DNA from: Delphinus delphis
Taxonomy: Eukaryota > Chordata > Mammalia > Artiodactyla > Delphinidae
Reading direction: 5' to 3'
NCBI RefSeq assembly: GCF_949987515.2
Contig: NC_082703.1
Coordinates: forward strand, 12,548,680 to 12,612,679
Length of the DNA: 64,000 nucleotides
The notes under the pieces were generated by a model. It saw nothing but the letters and a program-made list of their open reading frames with translations. It did not search any database and was not told the origin of the DNA. The translations under genes and the position numbers were made by a program. Every line of letters begins with the position of its first letter. The first letter of the stretch is position 1. Shown here piece after piece: positions 1 through 11,552 of the stretch.

Positions 1-66
1 GTACAGCCAAAATAAATAAATAAAAATTTTTTTAATTAAAAAAATAAAAATAAATAAATAAAAATA
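1..66 (+). repeat. A-rich tail of a truncated SINE or similar element
   Basis: The window opens with 'gtacagcc' followed by AAAT-type repeats. This resembles the 3' tail of a plus-strand CHR SINE (the copy at 48.2 kb ends in a similar way). The body of the element would lie left of the window. Confidence 0.4.
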
Positions 67-900
67 TCTGCAAGTTAATGGTATGTGCCTGTCAGCGGGC
101 TAGGTAACTGTACCTTGGTACAAAGACGCTTCTGGGTGGAAAAAAGTCGACCAACATTGACGATGGATAATTCAACCTATTTGAGTTCAGCAGGACATGT
201 GGCTTGCATCCCATATTCCTGACTCTTTCTCCACCAGCTGCTCAGAGCTGGGACCGCTGGCTTCACTGATGCTCACCCCTCAGTGCAGGTTCCTTTGGCG
301 CTCAGGCAGGAAAGGATTACAGAGTTTAAGCACCACCCCCCATACCTGTGGGTTTAGGGACCCTGGACCCCCAGCTGACCCCTGGGCTCACATCGTGGTC
401 CCAGCTGTGCTTGGCGGCCAATCCCATGGGGTGTCCAGAGCCTCAGAGAAGCCCAGGGCTTCATCACCACTGGACAGGGCATCTGTGTGGCTCCAGGTGT
501 AATTCTGGACAGGGCATCTAAGATCCAGACTCAGGACCGCCTGATCCCTGGATTTCCTGGGCTGCTTCCCCCTCTCCAGGTGGGAACTTGCTGCCACCAG
601 GGACCTAAATGAGGTTTGAGACCCGAGACTCTGTCAGTGGCCGGACATGCCTTCCCTGTCCTTTTCCACGTGGCGGGCCGAGCTGGACCCCCCTCCTCCC
701 CACCTGCCCTGTTTTGCCAAGGAAGCACCCTGCTTAGTGCCGATCTTAGGTTTTAACAAGTTTCTTAACTAATTTGTTGTTTGTCTCTACATATATTCAG
801 GTGTGATCTCTCCCATTATACCTCTCCAAACTGCCAAACCTCTACCAATATTTGAATAGTGTCCTGCTCTAATTTAGAATCCCTGCTCTCATTTCAAATA
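67..900. other. Intergenic sequence without a recognised gene
   Basis: This is moderately GC-rich unique-looking sequence from about 180 to 730. The open frames are short (at most 101 codons), lack homology that I recognise, and show no exon structure. I see no regulatory element that I can support. Confidence 0.5.
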
Positions 901-924
901 TACTGAGGACCCACATAACAATAA

Positions 925-1130
925 CAACCACAACAATCAAATAGCGACTGTTTATAGAGCACATCCTATGTGCCTGGCACCGAGCTGAGTGCTGGACCCT
1001 CCCTGTGAGGTGTGTCATCGTCTCTTTACAGGAGAGGACCCTGAGCCCCAGGGTGGAGAGCTGGTGGGTGACAGAATTGGGATTCCGCCCAGAGCTGTGT
1101 GGTCCCAAAGCCTGTGCTCGTGGCCGTGAT
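925..1130 (+). repeat. Ancient MIR/L2-type interspersed repeat
   Basis: The typical wording is present: 'cctatgtgcctggcac' then 'gctgagtgctgga', followed by a degenerate 'tttacaggagaggaccctga' block. This order is that of old mammalian MIR/MIR3-like elements. The exact subfamily is not determined. Confidence 0.55.
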
Positions 1131-1589
1131 GTGACACAGGTGAGCAGACGACTCAGGTGCATAAACTGCGTGGAATGGATAGAAACACAGCCGAGTTCCT
1201 GCAATGGACATAGGTTGTGGTACGTACTTTTGAAGGTTTTATTACATTTCCAAGTTACACGTTATTTTTTTCCTCTGGCAAATCCAAAGGGCCCACGTCC
1301 ATCCTATCCTGTCTTCTCCTCCAGTGCTTTGCCATTCATATCCAAAGCATCCTGCTAGGAGCTGTGGGAAACAGGAAGAGTAATCAGATGTAGCTTCCGC
1401 GTTCAAAAGGTTTTAATGTAGGAGATGAATAGGAAACGACGTGAGAGCTGAATGAAGCTTTAAGTCAGTCTCTTTTCTGTTTCCTTTCGGCTACCTAGAA
1501 ATGGCTCGATTTCTTCTGTGGAATATCTCAAATTGGGGAAAGGCCTTGAATTCAACAGCGAATGGCTGAGTTTTAGGAGTCCAATTTTT

Positions 1590-1804
1590 TTTTTTTTTTT
1601 TTTTTTTTTTTCCGGCACGTGGGCCTCTCACTGCTGCGGCCTCTCCCGTCGCGGAGCACAGGCTCCGGACGCACAGGCTCAGCGGCCACGGCCCACAGGC
1701 CCAGCCGCTCCGCGGCACGCGGGATCTTCCCGGACTGGGGCACGAACCCGTGTCCCCTGCAACGGTAGGCGGACTCTCAACCACTGCGCCACCAGGGAAG
1801 CCCA
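1590..1804 (-). mobile_element. CHR SINE (cetacean tRNA-Glu-derived), full length
   Basis: On the minus strand it begins GGGCTTCCCTGGTGGCGCAG, carries the B-box-like GGGTTCGTGCCCC, and ends in a poly(A) tail that appears as the T-run at about 1587-1610. It is bounded by a perfect 15-bp target-site duplication, aggagtccaattttt, at 1575-1589 and 1805-1819. The exact duplication suggests a fairly recent insertion. Confidence 0.9.
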
Positions 1805-2228
1805 AGGAGTCCAATTTTTATGTGTGCTTTAAGGGGCAAGGATAAGACTTGAAGGGTGAGGGTATGTGATACTGTCCATTGCTGTGAAAGGTTGCAGTCT
1901 GCCCAGGGATTCGGAGAGGGGAATCAATTTTACATTCGGTCACCCTGGAAGCCATTCCGTTTCCCAGTCCCTCCAGCCTGCCTTGAATTATGGTTGGGTT
2001 CAGTTAGCAAAGCTTTATTGACGGCCCACTCTGAACCAGATAGAGCGTGGGGAAAGCAGGGTGCTAAAGTTGCGAAGGGCATGGTCTTTGACCCGGAAGG
2101 GTTTATCATCGAGATAAGGAGGACAGATTTGTCAGTAAAAGCTGGTCAGTTCAGTGACAGAGGTTGGGTGCTAGGAGAGCCCGGGGAAGGGATTTAGCCC
2201 AGTCTTACAGTATGGTGCAGTATGGGCT

Positions 2229-2288
2229 GTGTGTGTGTGTCTCTGTGTGTGTCTATATGTGTGTCTGAGTGTGTCTGTGTGTGTCGAT
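2229..2288. repeat. (TG)n-rich imperfect microsatellite
   Basis: This is a run of GTGTGT units interrupted by tctc, tata and tctg. Such interrupted dinucleotide tracts are common and length-polymorphic in mammals. Confidence 0.85.
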
Positions 2289-2321
2289 GTTGTAAAAATT
2301 AATAAACAGAAACCTCAATTT

Positions 2322-2450
2322 CTTTTATTTCCTTTTTTTTTGGCGGCACTGTGTGCCATGTGGGATCATAGTTCCCGGACCAGGGAGCTAACCCGTGCCC
2401 CCTGCAGTGGAAGCTTGGAGTCTTAACCACTGAACCGCCAGGGAAGTCCC
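2322..2450 (-). mobile_element. Short CHR-type SINE
   Basis: On the minus strand it begins GGGACTTCCCTGGCGGTTCA and runs to a short A-tail. It is flanked by cctcaattt at 2313-2321 and 2451-2459. It lacks the second, GC-rich half of the longer CHR copies. Confidence 0.75.
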
Positions 2451-2696
2451 CCTCAATTTATTTTAAATGGAGTTGGGAGACCAGAAGGGGGAGATCTCAG
2501 GGTCTGTGATGACAGCAGAGCCCACCAGGAAGAAGAAAGACTCCTTTCCTGGTTAGCACTCAGCCAATGAAAAGCCATAGACTCTTTGTTTACTGTAGCT
2601 CCCCAACTTCTCTCCTCCCTGCCCCATAAAAGCAATCTCCTTCCCTTGCCCCTGGCTCACCATAGCTGCAGATCCCAAACTGCAATTGCTGGGGAG

Positions 2697-3303
2697 TAAG
2701 AAATTTTCCTCTGCCCCTCTAGGTTCTTCTGGCTAAGAATTAAATGCACATGAGACAGATTAACAAGAGAAAATCAAACAGAAGTCCAGTAACATGTATA
2801 CACGGGAGAGACCCAGGAAAACTGAGTAACTCATGAAAATGACCCAAGCCCTCACCTTAAGTACCATCTTCAGCTAAAGCCAAAAAAGGATGTTAGGGGT
2901 AGTGGTTTGGGACTTCAAAGGGGAGGAAGGCAATGCACATGGAGATGGAAAAGCAAATGTTTAGTAAATAAATGTTTGCTGGGCCTGCAGAGACAGTGGG
3001 ACCCAGCGTGGACTCGGGTCTCTAGGCATTTCCCCCACCACTCGAGCCCATACTCTCTGCTGATGTCTCTGGTGACAGCTCTGTTCCGGGAACAGGCCCG
3101 CTATGCAAACTCCTTTAGGCAGTTAGGGAGAAGGTCAAAGGTTCTGAGCTTTGGGGCCCTTGACTGTTCTCAGCTTGAAATAATCTGCCTGACAAAGAGG
3201 CATTTTGGGGTGGCGTCTTGCTCCCCTCCACAATTCTTTGCTGATCCCAAATAAACCCATCTTTGTTGGAGAAATATCTGGCACTCTATTTGTTTTAGGT
3301 CAA
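2697..3303 (+). mobile_element. LTR-like ancient repeat, family unresolved
   Basis: This block ends with a polyadenylation-signal-like 'aaataaaccc' at about 3250 followed by a short tail ending in 'aca', as LTRs often do. Its wording near 2720-2830 resembles old mammalian LTR repeats. Boundaries are approximate, and no coding remnant is visible. Confidence 0.3.
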
Positions 3304-4957
3304 CAGTGTATATACATCTTCCTTGAAGACAAGACACATGACCTAAATCTTGAAAAGGAGATTCCAAGCAAAGAGAAGGGCAGAGCCAGTCAGTACACAG
3401 AGGCAACAGTTGACTTGCCGAGACCCATCAACAGGGTTGGGAGGTGAAGAGGGGCAGGGATTATGACTGGGAAGCACGTGGGTTAATCCTGTAATAGCAG
3501 AGGGCCCTGGGAAGCAAGGGAGAGACAAGGTTCATTAGCCCCTTGGAGACACTGCTCTGGTGGCAGCCTGGCGACCAGAGTGATGGCGAGCACAGGTGGC
3601 GGTGGGACACTGAGCTTAGTCATCAGGGAAAGCAGTCCAGGAGAGAGGCAACCAGAGCCCAGATTCCAGCAGGGGAGAAAGCGATGGAGAGAAGGTGCCA
3701 CATTATCCTGCTGTCCCACAAGCCAAATGACATTTCTGTCTCTTCCTCACTGGCCTCTCTGCCCGCTCCAGCCCTTCCCCAGCCTTCCATGGCCTTCCGT
3801 GATCCAGCCTCTGCCAGGCTCCCCTTAAACAGTGGGGAAGCCGGCAGTCGGGGAGGCGGAGAGACCGATCAGAGAGGGGGCAGAGCAGAGTCAGCCCAGC
3901 CTGCCCACCCCCAGAGTCCTTATCTGATCATCACGTAGTGTCATTTGCTCTTTGCAGTTTATTAAGTCCATTACTTCTCTATCGGTCTAATAGAATTGTA
4001 CACCTAGACACATATGAGGAGTTCTTATGCTGTTACGGGGATAGGGGTTCTAATCCTGGAGTTTTTACAGCACCGGTACCTTTTAATGGAAACAAATTTT
4101 CCTTCTTCCTCCTTTCATTGCCCTCCCCTGCCATGCTCCGGGTTATCCAGGTAAAGACTGACCCCTCCCGGGGAGCGGCTGGTGTCTGTTACCACCCGAA
4201 CAGGCTTCCATGGTGAGAGTTTCCTCATAAGAGCTTGTTCTTTGCTTCTAGAAATCTCTTCAATAAATATCCAGCAGATTAGATTCTCATGTAAACAGTA
4301 TCTGTTGTGAGGACAGGAGAGAATGACAATGTAATGAGACTGTTAGGAAACCCATCTGTGACTCCAGCTTTCTTTTTCTGGTGGAATCAAAGGCAGCGGG
4401 CATTTTTGAGCACCTGGCCCGTTGAAGCATCGCACTTGGGAGTCGGGTAGGTAGTGAGTGAGGAGGGGAACAGCCCTGAGCTCCAGGAGGTAGGTCCACG
4501 GGCCCATGGAGCTGTTGACTCTGCCCAAGGGACTGGGGGTGCTTGTGATGAACTGGGTTTTTCGATGGTGAGTGGGTGTTTGACAGGCAGAGACAAGAGC
4601 ATTCCGAGCTGAGGAGACAGTGTGACTGACGGCATGCAGGGGGGTGGGGTGCTGGGGCCGGGAGACACGGGGTGTGGCTGGAGACTGGAAGTCATTGAAC
4701 ATGTGGAGGCGTGGTGGATTCTGTGTTTTGGGAAGATGACTAGAGACGGGGGAGTGATGAAAAGCAATCTGGAAGCCGTTACAGGATGAAGGTGATGAAG
4801 CCTGCTTCAGGCGGTGGGTGGGACGGAGAGAAAGGGACAGTGTCTCGAAATACTTAGGATTGAGCTGGGCTGGCTGGTGACTGTGTAGGAAGGAATAGCG
4901 CATGACAGAAAGTTTGCTAGTTTGGGAGAACAGGTCCTTGAAGCCATGCACTTGGAT
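3304..4957. other. Intergenic; probably old repeat-derived sequence
   Basis: No gene is evident. The stretch at about 4400-4950 contains phrases such as 'agagcattccgagctgagga' that resemble an ancient dispersed mammalian repeat read in the plus direction. A 212-codon minus-strand open frame here has low-complexity Ser/Pro-rich composition and no splice context. Confidence 0.4.
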
Positions 4958-5220
4958 ACCTGAGAAGAGGTAATGCTTCATAAGCTGGTATCATCTCAGG
5001 TGACTCTAAGGAGGCAGCTGCCTGGGGATTCGGCAGAAGGTACAAGGAGGACCTACAGGAGGCCCATGAAGAGAGGCTTGCTCTTCGCGCCCAGATGGAA
5101 TCTGCTAGTTTTCCTAACGTCTGCAATAGTGCCACTGGTGGCAGCCACTGTATAAACTGGGACGGAATCAAGTGGGACTCACTCCAGACCCCCCACGTGA
5201 GGCACCTCTGGGAGGCTGGT
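4958..5220 (+). repeat. Copy 1 of an unrecognised ~260-bp duplicated element
   Basis: This segment is collinear with 7058-7320. Shared blocks in order are aggtaatgctt, ggtatcatctcaggtg, ggcagaaggaa-like, atgaagagag, agttttcctaa, gtctgcaat, gtgccactggtg and cactccagaccc. The two copies differ by substitutions and small indels, so they are old. I do not recognise the family. Confidence 0.7.
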
Positions 5221-7057
5221 CAGGTGGAAGCTCACGTTGAATGCAGGGCTAGGAGGCCATCGGGTGATGCTCTCTAGAAGACGGCCGGAGCTTGGATATC
5301 AGGTGATAGCCAGGTTGGAAATCCAGGCCACAATTAGCAGACTGGAGGCAGCTGAAGCCAGGGGCATGGGTGAGATGACTCACGGAGGGCCCCGGACAGA
5401 GCAGTCGAGGAGGAGGTGCCAGTGGAAACGGGTATGAAGAGGACGAGGAGAGGGCAGAGGCTGGGAGTCTGCTGTGGGACGGACTGGGCTGGCTAAAGGG
5501 CAAGTAAAACCAGTGAAGCCAGTGAGGGGAGGCTGGCAGAGCGGGAGAAGGGGAATGGGGCGGGCGGGGTGGGGAGGAGAGCGGGGGACGGGGTGTCAGC
5601 CCTAGCAACCTGGACTATCGTGCCCTGACCCGTGTACTAACTTCTCTGTATCCAGGCCCAGCTTAGTTTGCTCTGGGCCCATCCTTCACGGCTCTAAGGG
5701 AGGCCACCATCTTGACCTTTGGGGGTTCAAGCCTCTGGGATCAGAGGTAAAACAAGGAGGGTCTTAGAACCTCCCTTCACTCATCTTTTGGATAAGAGCT
5801 TCTGGACTACTGGGCCAACGCCACTCTTCCTTGCTTTGCACTGAAAAAAAAAAAAAAAATCAGTGTAGATAGCATGTAACGATATTTCTGAGCGTGGCTT
5901 TGATCTTGGGGTAGGAACATTCCAGGAGAAAAGCAAGAAAAAACTTCTTAAGAATCTGTCGATTGTAAGCTGAGAGATTGGGTGTTGGGCTGATTGATGG
6001 AGGTCCTGCCGCTCAGCAGTCAGGGGAAAAAGGCTCTCCCCTCGCTCTCTGAAGACCAGCGTGGCGCGTTCTAATCCTGGCCGCCAGCTGCTGCCCTCAT
6101 GGTTAAGCACCTCTAACATCTACCATGTGTCAGCTGGAAATTTTACTTAAAGAAACAAACAAAAATCCTAATAGTGAAATAGGGTTTGTGTATCTAGGCT
6201 CACATCACAGGTGGAATCATGTTCTATAAATGCAAACAAACTTTTTAAAATACATGTATGAAGTTTGATAATCACCTCTGAAGATTTTTAGTGTGGGGAT
6301 GTGATGGGACAGGGTTGGAGAATTTAACAATGATGTAAAGACTCTACAAATCAAGTTGTTCTTTTACTTTCTCCGCTTTGCATAATCACAGTGTAAACAA
6401 CACATATATTAGTATTAATGCTTATTCCTTTGGTTAAATAAAAATTCCAATAGACAGGAGGTAGCTTTTAGAGGTTCTTAACTGTGAACGAAGCGAGATA
6501 GGGTAGTTTTTCGCCTGAGATAAATCCAAGAAAATTACATTCAACTTGGTGGGTTGGGACCAAATGCAGATTTTTTGAGAAAAAGTAAAGAGACATCGAA
6601 CCCACAAATTTTCTTTTCAGGAAATTAGTATTTTCAATTTGATTAATGATGGAAATTGACCATGTCTACATTGCCTTTCTCTTCTTATCAATTCAGAAAA
6701 TAGAATATATTCCATCTGCTGTCCCTCCTCTCACCCCCAATCTTCTTAATCTCATTAAGACAGAATTGCTAAATAGTAATAGCTGATGACAGTTTCTGAT
6801 CAGATGAGGAGAGGTGGATGATCATAGAGATGAAGGGGCATCAGGTAGGTCTGACTGAGGCAGGAGGCTGCCTATGTGGTGAAATCTAGGGGGTCTCATT
6901 TTGACAATTTTATTTGACAACTCATTCTCTTCTTTAAATGCCGTGGGGTTGTTTTGTTTTTCTGGACTGAACTGGAAACTATTAGGGTCATTTTTGTTTG
7001 GATGTTGTTTGGTTCTCATTCATTTACTTACTGAGTGTGCACCATGCACTGTGCTAG
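5221..7057. other. Intergenic, no gene recognised
   Basis: There is a GC-rich stretch at 5221-5620 followed by AT-rich unique-looking sequence. A 17-base A run lies at about 5843-5859. The left edge of the next duplicate copy is preceded by a MIR-like phrase, 'gcactgtgctaggtacc', at about 7047. No supported gene or regulatory site. Confidence 0.4.
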
Positions 7058-7320
7058 GTACCTGGGGAGAGGTAATGCTTTTATAAACCTCCTTCTGGTA
7101 TCATCTCAGGTGAAACAGGATGGACTCACCTAAGGATTTGGCAGAAGGCAAAAAGGAAGAGCTATAGGAGGCATATGAAGAGAGACTTGGCCTTTGTGCC
7201 CAGGTGGAATCAACTAGTTTTCCTAATGTCTGCAATGGTGCCACTGGTGCCAGCCACCGTCTGCTGTATAAAGTGCGACACTCACTCCAGACCCCGACAT
7301 GAGGCATTTCTGGGAGACTC
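7058..7320 (+). repeat. Copy 2 of an unrecognised ~260-bp duplicated element
   Basis: This is the partner of 4958-5220, in the same orientation and about 2.1 kb downstream. It has an extra ~8 bp before ggtatcatctcagg and lacks the ~30 bp that in copy 1 follow the valley 'cactgtataaactgggac'. It may be an interspersed repeat missing from my memory or a local duplication. Confidence 0.7.
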
Positions 7321-7655
7321 GCAGGGACTGCACTAGGGCCGTTGGCTATACAAGTTGGTTCTTGAGGGCAGCATCTCAGATCCAGATGACAGATAACAGA
7401 AAAATCCTGTTTGGTTCGATTCTGTGTCTCTCTGACCTGCACTAGAAATATTTCTTGAGAGTCTTATTATAGTTGAAACCTTCCATTATATGTGATGGGA
7501 ACAATGGAAGTTACTCTTTTTTCTTATTTGTCATGGCTACCAAGAATCACAGAGATGTTTTGCAGACCAAAATACTGGGGACCTTGTTGCCTCCAAATTT
7601 TCCAGTCAGAGATGGAAGAGCTAAACATATGGGAAAAGGACATTGCTAGTTTAAT

Positions 7656-7782
7656 CTTTTTTTTTTTTTTTTTTGGCCGTGCTGCTTGGCTGGTGGAATC
7701 TTAGTTCCCCGGCCAAGGATCAAACTCGTGCTCCCTGCAGGGAAGCATGGAGTTCCAACCACTGGACTGCCAGGGAGTTCCC
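7656..7782 (-). mobile_element. Short CHR-type SINE
   Basis: The minus-strand head GGGAACTCCCTGGCAGTCCA is at the right edge and the A-tail (T-run at 7656-7673) at the left. It is more diverged than the long CHR copies nearby. Confidence 0.75.
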
Positions 7783-8171
7783 AATCATTCTTTTTTAATT
7801 GCTGAAATGCAAGGCTCAGATGATCCTGAGTTAGAAGAGCAAGCTTGGTGCTGCACTGTACCAGAAGATTCCAATCCAATGGCATCTTGTTCCAAAATTA
7901 TTTTAAAGCCTTAAAAATGAATGTAGCTGCAACTTCATGAGATGAAATAAAATGGGTATTTGAGAAATGTAATACTGGTTATGAATTATAATAATACTGG
8001 CTATGACTTACTAGCCCTTATCATGTTCCAGGTTTCCTGCTAACTGCCTTGTATACTTGCTCTTGAAGCCAAGTCTGACCGGCAGTCACAGTGGTTAGCT
8101 AGTTCTCGGGGTTAGGATGTCTGCTTCGCCTCATTTTCCCACTTGCTCTGTTCATGTCTACTTTGTTAATC

Positions 8172-8508
8172 TTTTTTTTTTTTTTTTGGCTACGTTGGGT
8201 CTTCATTGCTGCACACGGGCTTTCTCTAGTTGTGGCGAGTGGGGGCTACTCTTCGTTGTGGCACGTGGGTGTCTTATTGCGGTGGCTTCTCCTGTTGCGG
8301 AGCACGGGCTCTAGGCACACGGGCTTCAGTAGTTGTGGTACACGGGCTCAGTAGTTGTGGCTTGTGGGCTCTAGAGCACAGGCTCAGTAGTTGTGGCTCA
8401 CGGGCTTAGTTGCTCCGCGGCATGTGGGATCTTCCTGGACCAGGGCTCGAACCCGTGTCCCCTGTATTGGCAGGCGGATTCTTAACCAATGTGCCACCAG
8501 GGAAGTCC
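8172..8508 (-). mobile_element. Long-form CHR SINE (first of two in one target site)
   Basis: This is the ~330-bp long form with internal GTAGTTGTGG repeats on the plus strand, and its head is at 8508. It is flanked by ctactttgttaatct at 8158-8172 and 8509-8523. The second of these duplicates was itself later hit by another SINE. Confidence 0.88.
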
Positions 8509-8523
8509 CTACTTTGTTAATCT

Positions 8524-8871
8524 TTTTTTTTTTTTTTTAAATAGGGTAACTCTGTGGGTCTCTGTGAGGTTTTTCAAGACAGGGTATTAATTAATTAATT
8601 TATTTTTGCTGTGTTGGGTCTTTGTTTCTGTGCAAGGGCTTTCTCTAGTTGTGGCAAGCGGGGGCCACTCTTCCTCGTGGCGCGCGGGCCTCTCACTTAT
8701 CGCGGCCTCTCTCGTTGCGGAGCACAGGCTCCAGACGCGCAGGCTCAGTAGTTGTGGCTTACGGGCCTAGTTGCTCCGCAGCATGTGGGATCCTCCCAGA
8801 CCAGGGCTCGAACCCGTGTCCCCTGCATTAGCAGGCAGATTCTCAACCACTGCGCCACCAGGGAAGCCCCC
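8524..8871 (-). mobile_element. Long-form CHR SINE (second of two in one target site)
   Basis: The head is at the right edge (CCACCAGGGAAGCCC on the plus strand) and the T-rich tail is on the left. A third copy of the target site, ctactttgttaatctt, follows at 8872-8887. Non-SINE sequence at about 8541-8590 ('gggtaactctgtgggtc') sits within the left portion and is unexplained. Confidence 0.85.
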
Positions 8872-9191
8872 CTACTTTGTTAATCTTAATGTGTACACAT
8901 TCTTTACCTTAACCCACTTCAAATTTCTTTTGGAAAAAGGCAGCATTCTGATGAATGAAGTACACTTTTGGAATGATTTTTTTAGAGAGTGATTGATCGT
9001 GAAGGCTTTAGTTTGTCTCAACTTCTAAAGAATCTATGGTTTCCCTGAAAGACAACAGCCATTCTTGTTAAACTACTCTGCTCACGTTTACTTTGTAAGA
9101 CAGCGGTATTTTACACAAAGTTGGAAAGCCTTGACTTGGGCTCTGCAGGGGCAAAGGCCTTTCCTCTGCTACCAAGTACAGAATATGGTCC

Positions 9192-9682
9192 CCAGCTTAG
9201 TTTGACTTACAATTTTTTGACTTTAGGATGGCGTGAAAGTGGTAGGCAGTGAGCAGAAACCGTACTTCGATTTTGAAGTTTAATCTTTTCCTGGGCTGGC
9301 GGCATGCTCTCCGGTGACACTGGGCAGTGGCAGCGAGTCTCAGCTTCGGGTCAGCCCTGCGATCATGAGGGTAAACAGTCAATACACTGACAGTCATTCT
9401 GGACCCAGACAACCATCCTGTTTTCCACTTTCAGTACAGTATTCAATAAATGACATGAGATATTCAACACTTTATTATAAAGTAGGCTTTGTGTTAGATG
9501 ATTTTGCCCAACAGTAAGCTAATGTAAGTGTTCTGAGCATGTTTAATGTAGGCTAGGCAAAGCTATGACGTTCTGTAGGTTAGGTGTATTAAATGCATTT
9601 CCAACTTACGGTATTTTCAACTTATGATAGGTGTATCAGGAGGTAACCCCATTGTAAGTTGAAAAAGATCTGTACTGTCTGG
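9192..9682 (+). mobile_element. DNA-transposon-like element with inverted ends (non-autonomous)
   Basis: The left end contains gacttacaattttttgac. The right end, reverse-complemented, contains CAACTTACAATGGGG, so the termini are imperfect inverted repeats. The interior ('ttaggtgtattaaatgcatt' and a repeated 'acttac/acttatga' motif) fits an old mammalian non-autonomous DNA transposon. I do not assign a family name. Confidence 0.5.
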
Positions 9683-11035
9683 TGGGGCTTCAGAGGGAGG
9701 GTGTGTCATTTCCACACCTGCCCATGGATCATAAGGGACAGGTAGGGTGATTGTCATCTAGAATGAAGTCTGGCTCGCTCTCCTTTATAGTATTTTTTCA
9801 CGTACACATAATCTTTACACTTGTACTTTATGGACAGTCTACGTGTGTGCATATAAATATAGTATAGATGTGATCATTTCTCTAAGCTGTTTCATTTCTC
9901 CGTGAGTCACCCTCCGTAATTATGCACAGTAACCTAATTGAAATATAAACTATTCAAAGAGAATTTACAGATTTCCAGAGAGGACAGGTGCCCATTGACA
10001 AGGACTCCTGGCCTTGGCAAGCAGTTTTTGAGGGAGCTGTCAGAAGTCTGAGGGGGTCAACGAACACCTTCACTCAAGGGCAGGAAAAGCCACCTCCAGC
10101 TGGCAGCTCCCTTCTGGCACTTGGGTGGTGGTAAGTCGGGATGGGCGCTCCCTCTGGGGCTGGGATCCCATTATCACCCCAGGCAGACTGCCTTCGGAAG
10201 AGGCTTCGGGGAGGCAGGGAGGGGACATCAGGTCTGGTCAAGGCTCAGAAATCTGTATTGTTGACTTAAAGATCGTCTCAGGAATTTCCAGGTGCCTAAC
10301 AAGCAAGGTTTAAAGGGAACTGCACATCAAAGCAAGTGGCCCATAGACTCTGAAGGGGAAGGCAATTCAGTATCCCCAAATGGAAGCTTTGTTATTAAAA
10401 GAGCCCTTATCCGGTAGGCTCTGAGGTAAAACCAGTCAAGTCTTGACTACCTGTTTCTGTGTTTTAACTGTGGCGAGTTCTTGTTTTGACCTAGTGAGGC
10501 TAAGGTGGGTGGGAGGGATGGACCTTAAAGTGATGGGAGGATTTTTACTTCTAATTTTCTGATAACCATACTGCCTGCCTTGCCTGGAAAATGCTTCCTT
10601 ACAGTGTCAAGTAGTACAAAATAAAACCAAATAGTCTTTGCGTATTTACACTGGGGCCTTAGTTATATAAAATATATGGATAGGAAACATTAGTAGAAAA
10701 TACGATTAAATGGTACCAGTGGTTTTCTCCTTATTTTGGGGTTGTATATGGTTTTTTTCCCCCAAAATTTTATGTGCTGAATGAGACATATTTATAATGA
10801 AACTGAAATACGGGAAAACAAAACAGAAAAAACAACCCTACCCTTGTTTTGCAATTTATGCCACACATTTGTCTGAAAATTCCATCAAATGTAACAGTCT
10901 TCAAACTTGGGGGCTGTGTGTCACCTGGAAAGCTTTTAAATTTTTCAGAGACTATGAGGTCTGGCCTGGGGGGCTGACGAACAGCCAAGGTAGAGGACCT
11001 ATGAGCTTGTAAGCAGAGAGGTTAGGGGACTTTCC
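9683..11035. other. Intergenic, nothing recognised
   Basis: The sequence is unique-looking, with no long open frame, splice-flanked exon or clear repeat that I can name. Confidence 0.4.
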
Positions 11036-11552
11036 TGACATGAGAAGAAGCCATTTTGGGATCTAAGTCTGGCCACAATGCTCGCCCTTGAACATGTCTC
11101 AGTAATTAATGATGCTAAGGGAACAAAGGAATATAGGAACAGAGAAAAGGCAGTCAAACAATAGTGAAACGATAAAGCAGAGTCCTAGTTCTTCCTCAAG
11201 GGATATACATAATAATGTCTTTGAGTTCTGCGGGAACGAAGGCTCCCCCGCAGGTAGAGGAGGAATGACCTGACACTCCTGACGTCAATCAACCAAAGCT
11301 TGGACTCCGTTGACCTCTGCCCCAATTCTGTGCTGAATTCTCCTCTGCTCAAGCCCCTTCATGAATATGCATGTACACTTAGCTTAAAGCTTCCCCAATT
11401 TTGTGGTTCAGAGAGACACTGCTTTGGGAAAGATCACCAGTGTTCTCCTTACTTGCTGCAAGTAATAACAAACCCTTCTCCTGATCTGTGGCTTGGTTGT
11501 ATCTTTTGGCTCGATGCCCAAAAAGAGGCAAACCCAGTTTTCAGGTAACAGG
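11036..11552 (+). mobile_element. Solo-LTR-like element of an old endogenous retrovirus
   Basis: It begins tgacatgagaagaagcc. A 'aagatcaccagtgttctcc' block is followed by 'aagtaataacaaaccc', a degraded polyadenylation-signal region, and then 'tttggctcgatgccca'. This is the usual R-U5-like ending of a gammaretroviral-type LTR. No internal viral genes are seen. Boundaries are approximate. Confidence 0.45.

Noticed and set aside
4343..4981. 212-codon minus-strand open frame
   Set aside because: Composition is Ser/Pro/His-rich and repeat-derived, there is no homology that I recognise, and it runs into the duplicated element at its start.
8200..8500. Regularly spaced GTAGTTGTGG units resembling a CRISPR-like array
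   Set aside because: They are the internal tandem units of the long-form CHR SINE, found in all long copies in the window.
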